Made by a program: the position numbers and the translations under genes. From Peptoniphilus senegalensis JC140 (lineage in GTDB: Bacteria > Bacillota > Clostridia > Tissierellales > Peptoniphilaceae), in the NCBI RefSeq assembly GCF_000321025.1, contig NZ_HE610718.1, forward strand, positions 707,210-766,544: 59,335 nucleotides of DNA, read 5' to 3'. Positions within the stretch are counted from its first letter, which is position 1, and every line of letters starts with the position of its first letter. Below the pieces are notes generated by a model. The model ran no database searches. It saw only the letters and a list, made by a program, of their open reading frames with translations, and was not told the origin of the DNA. Below are positions 27,350 through 37,000 of the stretch, one piece after another.

Positions 27350-27391
27350 GGTGATGTCGCAGAATAGATGATTCTACTCTGCAACATCACC
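27350..27391. other. Long hairpin in the intergenic region
   Basis: GGTGATGT pairs with ACATCACC and, past one mismatch, GCAGA with TCTGC. A ten-codon ORF (27319-27351) behind GGGAGGTGG runs into it on the + strand, but no + gene is present. The rest of the 27207-27542 gap holds a terminator for htpG and no other gene. Confidence 0.6.
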
Positions 27392-27446
27392 TAAAAATTT
27401 TTTAAATTAGCTTATGGAAAACAGGGAATTAATATGGCCTGATATA

Positions 27447-27476
27447 CAAAAAAAGCCCACGAGTTTGTGAGCTTTC
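27447..27476 (-). terminator. htpG terminator
   Basis: On the minus strand AAAGCTCAC pairs with GTGGGCTTT and is followed by T-rich sequence. It lies about 70 nt past the htpG stop. Confidence 0.75.
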
Positions 27477-27542
27477 TTGATAAATCTTATTTAAAGTTCT
27501 AATTTTTTAAGCAGATGATTTGCCTTAAATTTATAAAATCTT

Positions 27543-29393
27543 TTACATCAACTTTGATACATTTCTTGCGTAGGTAATTGGGTCTTTTATGTCAAGACCT
27601 GCCACAAGTCTTGCACCATCGTAAAGTAATTCTGTGTAGGTTTTAAATTCTTCTGAGTCCTTGTCCATGTCCTTTAATTTTTTAACAGCAGGGTGGTTTG
27701 GATTTATTTCCAAAACTTTGTCTGCCTTAAAGGCTTCATTGTTTGGCATGTGGCTAAGGGTCTTTTCCATTTCTATGGAGATTTCGCCCTTGCTTGATAG
27801 ATAAGCTGCGTCATCTTTTAGATTTGGATTTTCCTTTATTGATGAAACTTCGCCAGCTAAAAGGTCCTTCATCTTCTTTACATAGTCGCCAAGATTTTTT
27901 TCGTCTTCTTCTTTTACTTCTGTTTCAGAAATTGACTTGAATTTCTTTTCATCGTACTCATCAAGCATTTTGATGACAAATTCGTCTATTGGGTCGGTTA
28001 GGGCAAGGACTTCAAGGTCTTCTTCTATAAAGTGTTTTATTTGTGGAAGTTCCTTAATGCTTTCAAGAGACAAACCATTTGCATAATAAATATTGTCTTG
28101 GTCTGGTGCCATTTCTTTTCTGTATTCGTTAAATGTCACATTTTCTCTTTTTGTTGTGTTATAGATAAACAAATCCTTTAACTTGTCCTTGTCTGCACCA
28201 AAGTTTTCGTAGGCGCCAGATTTTAAACTTACGCCAAAATTTTTGAAAAACTCAGCATATTTTTCTCTGTCATTTTTAAGAATTTTTGCAAGTTCATCTA
28301 GGATTTTCTTTTCAATGTTTTTCTTTATAAGTTGTAATTCACGAGTTTTTTGTAACATTTCACGAGATATATTAAGTGAAATGTCTTCTGAATCAACTAC
28401 ACCCTTTACAAAGTTCAAATAATCTGGAAGAAGGTCTTCGCATTTTTCCATAATGAGAACTCCGTTGGAGTAAAGTTCAAGTCCGCCCTTTCTATCAGGG
28501 CTCAAGAAGTCAAAGGGTCTCCTTGAAGGAATGTATAAAATTGCCTTAAAGGAAATCATCCCTTCCACACTGATGTGAAGGTGGGCAAGGGGATCTTCAA
28601 AGCCAAAGTGTCTTTGTCTAAAGAAGTTGTTGTAGTCCTCATCCTTTAATTCATTTTTATTTTTTCTCCACATAGGAACAGATGAGTTAAGGACATCATC
28701 TTCTCTGTAAGATTCAAATTTTGGTTCATCCTCTGTGGAGTCATCAGTTGGTCTTTTCTTTTCCACTTCCATCTTTATTGGGTAGGAGATGTAGTTGGAG
28801 TAGTGGCTCACAAGTTCTCTTATTTCGTATTCATCGAGATACTTGTCATAATTTTCATCTTTAGTATTTTCCTTTAAGTGAAGAGTGATTATTGTGCCGT
28901 GACTTTCCTTTTCTCCATTAGAAATTGTGTAACCTTCTGCTCCCTTGGACTTCCAAAGATGAGCATTATCTTCTTTATAAGACCTTGTGAGGACAGTAAT
29001 TTCATCTGCAACCATAAAGGCAGAGTAAAAGCCCACGCCAAATTGTCCAATTATTTCGTGGTCTTCATTTTTTTCATTTGAGTTTTTAAAATCAAGAGAG
29101 CCTGACTTGGCAATTGTGCCCAAGTTAGATACAAGTTCATCTTCTGTCATGCCTATGCCGTTATCTTCAATGGTAATAGTTCTCTTATCTTTGTCTGGTC
29201 TAATTCTTATATAATAATCTTCGTGATTGAATTTTACCTTATCGTCATTTAGGGCGATGTAGTACATCTTGTCCATGGCGTCAGAGGCATTTGAAATCAA
29301 CTCACGCAAAAATATTTCTTTATTTGTGTAAATGGAATTAATCATTAAGTCCATTAATCTTTCGGTTTCAGCGTTGTATTTTTTATTTTTCAT
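27543..29393 (-). CDS. htpG: Molecular chaperone HtpG (Hsp90)
   Basis: A 616-residue Hsp90. The N-terminal GHKL ATPase shows ELISNASDAMDK, DNGIGMT and GQFGVGFYSAFMVAD. The middle domain and the C-terminal dimerisation domain follow at normal length. It remodels client proteins with DnaK. A promoter with a CIRCE-like operator lies directly upstream, which joins it to the dnaJ-like/clpB unit as HrcA-controlled. GGTG precedes the ATG. Confidence 0.96.
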   Translation of the reverse strand: MKNKKYNAETERLMDLMINSIYTNKEIFLRELISNASDAMDKMYYIALNDDKVKFNHEDYYIRIRPDKDKRTITIEDNGIGMTEDELVSNLGTIAKSGSLDFKNSNEKNEDHEIIGQFGVGFYSAFMVADEITVLTRSYKEDNAHLWKSKGAEGYTISNGEKESHGTIITLHLKENTKDENYDKYLDEYEIRELVSHYSNYISYPIKMEVEKKRPTDDSTEDEPKFESYREDDVLNSSVPMWRKNKNELKDEDYNNFFRQRHFGFEDPLAHLHISVEGMISFKAILYIPSRRPFDFLSPDRKGGLELYSNGVLIMEKCEDLLPDYLNFVKGVVDSEDISLNISREMLQKTRELQLIKKNIEKKILDELAKILKNDREKYAEFFKNFGVSLKSGAYENFGADKDKLKDLFIYNTTKRENVTFNEYRKEMAPDQDNIYYANGLSLESIKELPQIKHFIEEDLEVLALTDPIDEFVIKMLDEYDEKKFKSISETEVKEEDEKNLGDYVKKMKDLLAGEVSSIKENPNLKDDAAYLSSKGEISIEMEKTLSHMPNNEAFKADKVLEINPNHPAVKKLKDMDKDSEEFKTYTELLYDGARLVAGLDIKDPITYARNVSKLM

Positions 29394-29431
29394 TTAATCA
29401 CCTTTCTTCAATTTTATTATTTTAAAATTTA

Positions 29432-29458
29432 TTAGCACTCAATAACTTCATCTGCTAA
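29432..29458 (-). promoter_or_regulatory. CIRCE-like HrcA operator of htpG
   Basis: Read on the gene strand the site is TTAGCAGAT, a nine-base spacer, then GAGTGCTAA. The promoter-distal arm is perfect and the proximal arm deviates at the same three bases as the site at 58-84. It covers the predicted start site. Confidence 0.78.
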
Positions 29459-29459
29459 T

Positions 29460-29488
29460 AATATATATCTTTTCAAATAAATAGTCAA
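29460..29488 (-). promoter_or_regulatory. htpG promoter
   Basis: On the minus strand TTGACT (29483-29488) and TATATT (29460-29465) are 17 bp apart. The -35 box lies in a 12-bp tandem repeat at 29473-29514, so the -35 sequence itself is present three times at 12-bp spacing. Confidence 0.75.
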
Positions 29489-29514
29489 ATAAATAGTCAA
29501 ATAAATAGTCAAAT
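29473..29514. repeat. 12-bp tandem repeat overlapping the htpG -35 region
   Basis: Three and a half copies of TCAAATAAATAG. Copy-number change would leave the proximal promoter intact but alter upstream spacing. From 29515 to about 29750 I see only AT-rich sequence with no gene. Confidence 0.85.
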
Positions 29515-29753
29515 TTTATGAGTTTTTATTTGTGGCGCATTTAATTTTATAACTTATCATGCAAAAAATATTTACGGGAGAAAACTTTTCCAATTAGAAA
29601 GATATAAAATAAGAAAAAAATACAGTAAATTTATGAAAATTTTTGCTTGTGTAAAATAGCAAATTTCATAAAAAAATTTGTTGCAGGAAATAAAAAATAC
29701 CTAGCAAAAATTAAATAAATAAAAATAATTAATTTAAAATAAGGCTGCAATTG

Positions 29754-29782
29754 TTTTCAAAAGTTTTCAATTGATGTATAAT
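29754..29782 (+). promoter_or_regulatory. Promoter of the ATPase-kor operon
   Basis: TATAAT at 29777-29782, with TTTTCA 17 bp upstream. GTTTTCAA occurs twice (29753-29760 and 29763-29770) across the -35 region, possibly a regulator site. The transcript would start near 29789. Confidence 0.6.
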
Positions 29783-29810
29783 ATAGTTGGTGTTTTAGAA
29801 GGGAGGCAAA

Positions 29811-30503
29811 ATGTTTACTGAAGTAGAAAAAGGCAATAGAATAAAAATTATTACAGGACACTTTGGCAGTGGAAAAACTGAATTTTCAATAAATTATGCC
29901 CTATATCTTAGAAAGTATTTTGAAAAAGTTGCAGCAGTTGATTTGGACATTATAAATACATATTTTAGAATTAGAGAGAAAATGGATTTTTTAAGTGACC
30001 ACGGCGTGGAATCATTTTCATCTAATATGCGTGATAAAAACGCCTTAGATATACCAGCAGTTGATGCATCAATTTTAAAACCACTTGAAAATAAGAATTA
30101 TAGAGCTGTATTAGATGTTGGCGGAAACCCTAAGGGATCACTTTCTCTTGGCAGATATAGAGATATTTTAAAGAGAGAAGGCTATGACCACTACTTTGTC
30201 ATCAATAGAAATAGACCAGAGACTAAGGACTTTAAGTCTGTTAGAGATTTTATTGGACAAGTGGAAGGTCATTCACAAAGCAAAGTAACGGGAATAATTA
30301 ACACTACTCATTTTTTGAAGGAAACTATAGCAGATGATATTTTGTATGGCGATGAGCTTGCAAGAGAGGTTTCAGATAAGCTAAATCTTCCCTATGTCTA
30401 TGCAGTCTGCCTAAGAAGTATAGAGAGTGATGTTAGAGCTTTGAATTTGGGAGCAGAAGTTTTTCCCATAGACTTATATTTTAGAGAAGATTGGATGTTA
30501 TAG
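29811..30503 (+). CDS. P-loop ATPase heading the oxidoreductase operon
   Basis: A 230-residue protein of the ParA/MinD/NifH-like P-loop class. A Walker A GHFGSGKT lies at residues 16-23 and a VDLDIINTYF switch-like segment at about 44. A GGNPKGSL segment near residue 104 may correspond to the DxxG region. No cysteine pair for a NifH-type Fe-S cluster is obvious. It is 10 nt upstream of the ferredoxin subunit gene and shares its transcript, so a role in assembly or activation of the oxidoreductase is plausible but not shown. GGGAGG precedes the ATG. Confidence 0.8.
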   Translation: MFTEVEKGNRIKIITGHFGSGKTEFSINYALYLRKYFEKVAAVDLDIINTYFRIREKMDFLSDHGVESFSSNMRDKNALDIPAVDASILKPLENKNYRAVLDVGGNPKGSLSLGRYRDILKREGYDHYFVINRNRPETKDFKSVRDFIGQVEGHSQSKVTGIINTTHFLKETIADDILYGDELAREVSDKLNLPYVYAVCLRSIESDVRALNLGAEVFPIDLYFREDWML

Positions 30504-30513
30504 GAGGTAAATA

Positions 30514-30732
30514 ATGGCTAAAGGAAGAGTTGAATTTGAAAGCGACAGATGTAAGGGTTGTGGACTATGCGTAACTGTATGTCCAAAAGATGTAATTGAA
30601 ATCGACATGGATACTATTAACAAAAAGGGTTATGCACCTGCAATGGCAAAGAGACCAGAGGATTGTATTGCTTGCCAAAATTGTGCAATAACTTGTCCTG
30701 ATTCAATTATTACAGTTTATAAAATTTCTTAA
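30514..30732 (+). CDS. korD: 2-oxoacid:ferredoxin oxidoreductase delta (2[4Fe-4S]) subunit
   Basis: A 72-residue ferredoxin-like protein with two complete cluster motifs, CKGCGLCVTVCP and CIACQNCAITCP. It passes electrons from the thiamine-diphosphate centre to ferredoxin. AGGAGG precedes the ATG. It is the first of four subunit genes in the order delta, alpha, beta, gamma, common in Clostridia. Confidence 0.92.
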   Translation: MAKGRVEFESDRCKGCGLCVTVCPKDVIEIDMDTINKKGYAPAMAKRPEDCIACQNCAITCPDSIITVYKIS

Positions 30733-30743
30733 GGGGTGTTTAC

Positions 30744-31808
30744 ATGACAAAGGTACTTATGAAGGGGAACGAAGCAGTTGGTGCAGCAGCTATTGAAGCT
30801 GGTTGCAAATATTTTTTCGGTTATCCTATTACTCCTCAATCTGAAATTCCTGAATATTTATCAAGGGAACTTCCAAAGGTTGACGGATGTTTTTTGCAAG
30901 CTGAATCTGAAGTTGCAGCTATAAATATGCTTTATGGTGCTGCAGGAGCTGGAGCAAGAGTTATGACTTCATCTTCTTCTCCTGGAGTTTCACTAATGCA
31001 AGAAGGTATTTCTTATATGGCAGGGGCAGAACTTCCTTGCGTAATTGTAAATATGATGAGAGGGGGTCCAGGACTTGGATCAATTCAACCTTCTCAAACT
31101 GATTATTTCCAATCAACAAGAGGTGGCGGAAATGGGGACTACAGAACAATTACCCTAGCACCATCTTCTGTGCAAGAACTTGTAAATTTAATTGAACTTG
31201 GCTTTGACCTAGCAGACAAGTACAGAAATCCTGTTGTAATCATGAGTGACGGTGTACTTGGACAAATGATGGAACCAGTTGAATTTGGAATGCAAGAAAA
31301 AATGGATCTTCCTGAAAAAACTTGGGCAACAAGAGGCAAGGGAAAGAATCACGGCGAAAGAAATATTATAAACTCAATTTATCTTTCTGCAGATGAACTT
31401 GAAGAACACAACAAACATTTAATTGAAAAATACAGACAAGTTACTGAAAATGAAATTAGAGTAGAAGTTGATGGAATTGAAGATGCTGATTTAGTTATCA
31501 GTGCCTATGGAACTACTGCTAGAATTGCAAAGAGTGCAATTGAACAATTAAGAAGAGAAGGTCACAAAGTTGGTCTTATCCGTCCAATAACTTGCTGGCC
31601 ATATCCTTATGAAGCCTTCAAGGGCATAAACCCATCTTGCAAAGACATTTTAGTTTGCGAAATGAACCAAGGACAAATGACTGATGATGTCAAGATTGCA
31701 GTTGAAGGCAGACAAAAGGTTCACTTCTTTGGAAGACAAGGCGGCGTAATTCCAAATGTGGAAGAAATTAAAGAAGCTGCTCTTGAAGTTTTAGGAGGTC
31801 TCAAATAA
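30744..31808 (+). CDS. korA: 2-oxoacid:ferredoxin oxidoreductase alpha subunit
   Basis: A 354-residue alpha subunit (KorA/VorB class). The N-terminal pyrimidine-binding domain shows GYPITPQSEIPEYL and ESEVAAINMLYGAAGAG, and a central SSPGVSLMQEGISY segment. Together with the beta subunit it oxidatively decarboxylates a 2-oxoacid (2-oxoglutarate or branched-chain) to the acyl-CoA, reducing ferredoxin. The sequence alone does not settle 2-oxoglutarate versus 2-oxoisovalerate. Its stop overlaps the next start (TAATG). Confidence 0.92.
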   Translation: MTKVLMKGNEAVGAAAIEAGCKYFFGYPITPQSEIPEYLSRELPKVDGCFLQAESEVAAINMLYGAAGAGARVMTSSSSPGVSLMQEGISYMAGAELPCVIVNMMRGGPGLGSIQPSQTDYFQSTRGGGNGDYRTITLAPSSVQELVNLIELGFDLADKYRNPVVIMSDGVLGQMMEPVEFGMQEKMDLPEKTWATRGKGKNHGERNIINSIYLSADELEEHNKHLIEKYRQVTENEIRVEVDGIEDADLVISAYGTTARIAKSAIEQLRREGHKVGLIRPITCWPYPYEAFKGINPSCKDILVCEMNQGQMTDDVKIAVEGRQKVHFFGRQGGVIPNVEEIKEAALEVLGGLK

Positions 31809-32560
31809 TGGAAAAAACTAATGAACAAGTTTTATATAAATATTCAGATGGTTTGACTAGAAATGAAACTCACTATTGTCCAGGATGTACTCACGGAGTT
31901 ATCCACAAATTAGTGGCAGAATCTTTAGTTGAACTAGGAGTTTTAGACGATGCAATTGGAGTTGCACCAGTTGGTTGTGCAGTTCTTGCTTACAAATATT
32001 TTAACTGCGACATGCACGAAGCAGCTCACGGTAGAGCCCCTGCTGTTGCAACAGGCATAAAGAGAGTTCATCCAGACAACTTAGTATTCACATACCAAGG
32101 CGATGGCGACTTGGCTTCTATTGGTACTGCAGAAATTGTTCAAGCAGCTCACAGAGGAGAAAATATTTCAACAATTTTCGTCAACAATGCAATTTATGGT
32201 ATGACTGGTGGACAAATGGCACCAACAACACTAATTGGTCAAGTTACAACAACTTCTCCTTACGGAAGAGATGAAGCTTGGTGTGGTAAGCCAATTAGAG
32301 TTTCTGAAATGCTTGCTACTATTGACGGAGCAAAATTTGTTGAAAGAGTTTCAGTTGACACTCCAGCAAATATTAGAAAGGCAAAGAAAGCAATTAAAGA
32401 ATGTTTCAAATATCAACTTGAAGGCAAGGGCTTTGGAATTGTAGAAGTTTTATCATCTTGCCCAACAAACTGGGGACTTCCTCCTGCAGATGCACTTGCA
32501 TGGCTTAGAGATAATATGATTCCATACTATCCACTTGGTAATTTTAGGAGGGGTGAATAA
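31808..32560 (+). CDS. korB: 2-oxoacid:ferredoxin oxidoreductase beta (ThDP) subunit
   Basis: A 250-residue beta subunit. CPGCTHG near the N terminus (Cys24, Cys27) and the thiamine-diphosphate motif GDGDLASIG through NNAIYGMTGGQ are intact. This is the catalytic subunit that binds ThDP and Mg2+. Start and stop overlap its neighbours by one base on each side, indicating tight translational coupling. Confidence 0.94.
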   Translation: MEKTNEQVLYKYSDGLTRNETHYCPGCTHGVIHKLVAESLVELGVLDDAIGVAPVGCAVLAYKYFNCDMHEAAHGRAPAVATGIKRVHPDNLVFTYQGDGDLASIGTAEIVQAAHRGENISTIFVNNAIYGMTGGQMAPTTLIGQVTTTSPYGRDEAWCGKPIRVSEMLATIDGAKFVERVSVDTPANIRKAKKAIKECFKYQLEGKGFGIVEVLSSCPTNWGLPPADALAWLRDNMIPYYPLGNFRRGE

Positions 32561-33762
32561 TGGCTACTAGAGATATTATTGCTGCTGGCTTTGGCGGACA
32601 AGGTATTATGGCAATGGGTCAACTTATAACTTATTCAGGAATGCTTGAAAATAAATTTGTTTCCTGGCTACCAAGTTATGGACCAGAAATGCGTGGAGGT
32701 TCTGCAAACTGCTCAGTTGTAGTTTCTGACGAACCTGTTGGCTCTCCAGTAATTTCACAAGCAACAGATGTAGTAGTTATGAACGAACCATCACTAGAAA
32801 AATTTGAACAATATGTTGCACCTTGCGGAAATTTATTCATAAACTCTTCCCTTGTTAAAAAAGCACCAACAAGAGATGACATAAATGTATTTTCTATTCC
32901 AGTAAATGACTTGGCAAATGAACTTGGCAATGCAAAAGTTGCCAACATGGTAATGCTTGGAGCATTTTTGCAAGTAACTGATACAGTAAAAGTTGAATCA
33001 GTTATAAAGGCCTTCACAAAAGTTTATGGCGACTCAAAGAAAAAACTACTTCCAATAAATGAAAAGGCAATAGCAAGTGGACAAGAAGCAATAAAGGGAG
33101 CAGGCTGTCTTGGTGGAGTATGTCAAATCCTTCCAGAAAAGACTAATTCTAAGGTTAAGAGCCACTACTCAAGACAAACTGCAGCAAGCGTTGAACTTAG
33201 CGGAAGAGATCTTGAAAACATCGAATACCTAAAGACTATCAAAAAATATTCAGCAGAAGATGACCAAAAGATTTTCGACAATGAAATGTCAATTGTTGAA
33301 GAAGCACTTTCCATTGAAAGCGAATCTATTAAATTCTGCGACAAGGCTGCTGAAATGTTAAAGGGCGACGATGCAGGAGAAATCTTCGCATCACTTGCAC
33401 ATCAATCAGAAGAACACATCTCTTACCTAAAGGGATTAAAGGAAACATTAAAATCAAAAGACGAAACTTCTCTTGCCGACAAGATCAAGGCAAAACTTAC
33501 TAAGAGAGAAGATTACGATTGGGGCAAGGTTGACCCAGAAAAGGCAAGACTTGCACTCAATGTATTTGCAATAGCTAAGGACATCAAAAATTCTTCCATA
33601 GCCTTCTATGCTAAGGCTAAGGAAAAATCTATGGATGCCAATGCAAAGAAACTTTATGATGAACTTGAATATTGGGAAAACTTCCAACTAGAACAAGTTG
33701 CAGGTCAGTATGACATTTACAAGGAAGAATGGTGGGCTGACCAAATGTTCTCGAAAATGTAA
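32560..33762 (+). CDS. korC: Oxidoreductase gamma subunit fused to a ferritin-like domain
   Basis: A 400-residue protein, about twice the usual gamma subunit. Residues 1-180 are a normal gamma domain with GFGGQGIMAMGQL and SYGPEMRGGSANC. A linker with a CLGGVC pair (Cys183, Cys188) follows. Residues about 239-395 form two helical halves resembling rubrerythrin/ferritin-like modules (ALSIESESIKFCDKAAEM and KNSSIAFYAKAKEKS). The expected ExxH metal ligands look altered: the first half has SEEH with Ser in the Glu position, the second has ENFQ. The domain may therefore be structural or bind metal differently. It is translationally coupled to korB and is the last gene. Confidence 0.85.
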   Translation: MATRDIIAAGFGGQGIMAMGQLITYSGMLENKFVSWLPSYGPEMRGGSANCSVVVSDEPVGSPVISQATDVVVMNEPSLEKFEQYVAPCGNLFINSSLVKKAPTRDDINVFSIPVNDLANELGNAKVANMVMLGAFLQVTDTVKVESVIKAFTKVYGDSKKKLLPINEKAIASGQEAIKGAGCLGGVCQILPEKTNSKVKSHYSRQTAASVELSGRDLENIEYLKTIKKYSAEDDQKIFDNEMSIVEEALSIESESIKFCDKAAEMLKGDDAGEIFASLAHQSEEHISYLKGLKETLKSKDETSLADKIKAKLTKREDYDWGKVDPEKARLALNVFAIAKDIKNSSIAFYAKAKEKSMDANAKKLYDELEYWENFQLEQVAGQYDIYKEEWWADQMFSKM

Positions 33763-33800
33763 ATTTTTGAAATAAAGAATAAATAATAAAAAATAAAGAA

Positions 33801-33863
33801 GACCCAAAGACTGCTTGGATTAATTGTGCAAAAAAATTCTGAGCCTTTGGGTCAAAAATTTTT
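33801..33863 (+). terminator. Terminator after the kor operon
   Basis: GACCCAAAG pairs with CTTTGGGTC across a 35-nt loop, followed by AAAAATTTTT. The rest of the gap to 34072 holds the giant gene's promoter, a poly-G tract and its ribosome site. Confidence 0.65.
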
Positions 33864-33953
33864 ATAAAAACTATTTATTATATTAAATATTTTTTTCATC
33901 CAAAAAATTATATTTGAATAATATTCTAAATATAAAATAAATTTGAAAATAGA

Positions 33954-33982
33954 TTGAAATAGTAAATTTACTCAATTATAAT
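33954..33982 (+). promoter_or_regulatory. Promoter of the giant surface-protein gene
   Basis: TTGAAA (33954-33959) and TATAAT (33977-33982) are 17 bp apart. The start near 33989 leaves an 80-nt leader that contains the G9 tract. Confidence 0.75.
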
Positions 33983-34024
33983 GGTCTTATAAGTATGAAT
34001 ACCTATCTAAATGAAAAATTTTTA

Positions 34025-34033
34025 GGGGGGGGG
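34025..34033 (+). repeat. G9 homopolymer in the giant gene's leader
   Basis: Nine G in a row, in otherwise AT-rich sequence, about 40 nt past the predicted transcription start and 40 nt before the ATG. Such tracts change length by slipped-strand mispairing and control expression of surface genes in other bacteria. Confidence 0.9.
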
Positions 34034-34072
34034 TATTAATAATATTAAATATATTGTATTAAGGAGGAAAAA

Positions 34073-37000
34073 ATGAAGTATATTCGAGAGAATAAGCTAA
34101 AGGGCTTATTTAAAAAAGGACTTTGCGGACTATTAGCAATTATCATGTTAATCACTGCATTTCCTTTACAAGCCATAGCAGCACAGCTAAACTACGATGA
34201 TATAGGTGGACAAAAAAGCACTTATATTAACAATATAGATCCAGTTACACCGGGAAAAGCTGATAATGCAAATGAATATATAAAAGAACCGGAAATGCCG
34301 GAGATTTATACCTTGCGCTCAGATTATCTAGTTCAAAAGGATCACAAATGGAGGGTTAATTATCAACCCTATGTGGCAAGTGTCGGAGCAAATGCGACAG
34401 CAGAAGAACGAGCTAAGGTAGATAAAAAAATAAACTTACCAGACTTAAAGGGATATGACAAGCAAGAAGACTCCTTTGACATAACTTATGATAGTATAGT
34501 TAAGGCAGCTAAAACTGGAGAAAAAACAGGAGATACTTGGCAAAAAGATCAAGAATTCAAATATGATGCAAAGGAAAGTGCATTCTATGTAAAGCATGTA
34601 TTCCAAAGTTTGACAAATTTTAATGAATATGGAAAAAAAGATGGCGAGACTGACGACCATTTTGGTCTAGTTACAGGTAGAACCGGTTCAATATTAGACA
34701 TCCAACCATTAGATGATAATTTAATTGAAGGTTTTACACCAGAAGCTGACAAATTAACAAGTATGGTGCCTGAAAACACAAGCGGTTTTCAAGTAGAGTA
34801 CCGTTACAACCGTAATTCATACGAAATTGATTATGACACAGTAGATGGTTCGGATATTGACAGTAGACTTCTTTATTATGGACAAGTAATTCCAAAAGTA
34901 GAAGTACCAACAAAAAAAGGCTCTATCTTTCTTGGATGGAAACCATCAGTAGAAATAAAGGGAAGAGTTGGTAATGTAGATAAAACTTTTGCGGCAAATG
35001 AAATTATAAAAGATAATGCAGATAATGCAATTAAAGATTTGGATGCAAATCTAATAGTGCCGGCAAAAAATGTTGTTTTCAAAGCTGATTGGAAAGATGC
35101 TCCAAAAGCTGACTATCTAATCCAGTTTTGGACTGAAAAACCAGATTACGATGATAAATATGACACACTTTCTTTGCGTAAGCGCTATGACTATATAGGT
35201 TCAAGGAGAATTGAAAATGCAGATACAGGATCAAGACCAGACCTTACTAATTTACCTATCGACGGCATTACCTTCCCGGACTTAAACGATGGACGATTGG
35301 AGAAGGCTCAAAATGATCCAAAGGAATTTGCCAGATATTATTTCTTAAATGAGAAATTGACCGAAAAGCAAAACGCATCGAAAGAAAATCCGAACGTTCA
35401 AAAATCCGTCTTGTCCACCGGGGAGACGGTCTACAATGTTTACTACGACCGCAGAGTCTACACCCTCTACTTTACATCCATTAATAACGAATATGATGAT
35501 TATGCCTACTGGCCGATTATTACAAAAGATGGACAAGTCTTAGGTAAGGAAGGGGCTCCTTATAAAGTAGATGTTCGCTTCAACCAAAGCTTAGATAAAA
35601 TATGGCCAAAGGATGAAGAAATTTCAGGTCTTCCGAAAGGTGATACTAGCGAGCCTACCGGAGATGATGGCTTAATCGGTTGGATGATAAATCATAATAA
35701 TAACGATAATGGGGTACTAATTTTTCGTGACACGCCGCCTTATCGCTTAAGTGCAGAAGATTTTATCGACCCTGAAGATGTAATGGGGACAGACACCGAT
35801 CATGGAAATGGCCACGCAGATGAGATACCGATCGCGGATGGGAAAACCAAAGCGAGAGATAAATATGAAATTTCCCTTGGAGCCAGCTACATTGACACTG
35901 CTATTCCTTACCATATTGACATTATAAAGGACGATTTTGAGGGCAAGGAACAAATCGATTATGACATGAGCTATTGGAAGAGTGACACGAATACCTACGA
36001 TTATGAATTCATTTTGCCTCATCTTCAAGGATTTACGCTTAAAAAAGAGAAAAGGCCGGCGCAATTGATAAGAAATGAAAAAGTTGGGGATGTAGATAAA
36101 ACTTTTGATGAATTAAATGCAGAAAGAAATAAAAAAACGCCTTTTAGAAGCGACGACGACAAGATCGAATACATCTCTCATTTTCCTTGGAGCCAAAAAT
36201 TATTTGATGGGACGAATGCCTACGATTATGCAAACTACTATCGCAACAAGTACAAGTTAAAACTAAACAACGACCCGAAGGCGATTAAAAATGACAACGA
36301 ATATGTATTGAACAAAGATATGTTTGATGTGTATTATGAAATGCCCTTAAATAACTTGAACTTAGATACAAATAATGTGCCTAAAAAGCCGGATTGGGTA
36401 CCTGATAACTGGGAATTCAAGGGATGGGCTACAGATCCTGCCGGTGAAAATTTGCTAAAAGATGGCAAGGAAACAAAACTTCATTATGACCAATTCCTTT
36501 TTGCTAAGTGGGGAGAACCTGACGCTAAATGGAAGGTAACCATTGACCCAGATGGCGGAACAATGAGAAATATTACTGTTGAAGATTTAATCTTTAGAAG
36601 AAGTGAGGATCACAATGTAAATAAGTCTGCAGTAAAAGAAGCAAATGAAGGTAGCAAGCAAATCTTTACAGTAAACCATAAAGAAAAGCTTAATAAGGTA
36701 CAAAAGCCTAAACGAAAGGGTTATGACTTTTTGGGCTGGCAAGTTATTAGATACAATAAAGATGGCAATGTAGATACAAGTTACAGAAAGACATATGGCG
36801 TTCCTGAACTTTATGCTTTTGGAAATGATGTTGTTGGCGACGTATATATAAAAGCTATTTGGCTTGCAAACAATAAAATAGATGTTCCTGTATATCATCA
36901 CTTTATTGGTAAAGATGGAAATGAAATAGGAAATCCAAGGAAGTTTATAATCGAAGACGCTCGTGCAAAATTTTACACTGCAGCCACAGCGACAGAACAA

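Noticed and set aside
27319-27351. Ten-codon ORF behind GGGAGGTGG as a leader peptide
   Set aside because: The ribosome-like site and the hairpin after it look suggestive, but no + strand gene follows that it could control. It is more likely a relic.
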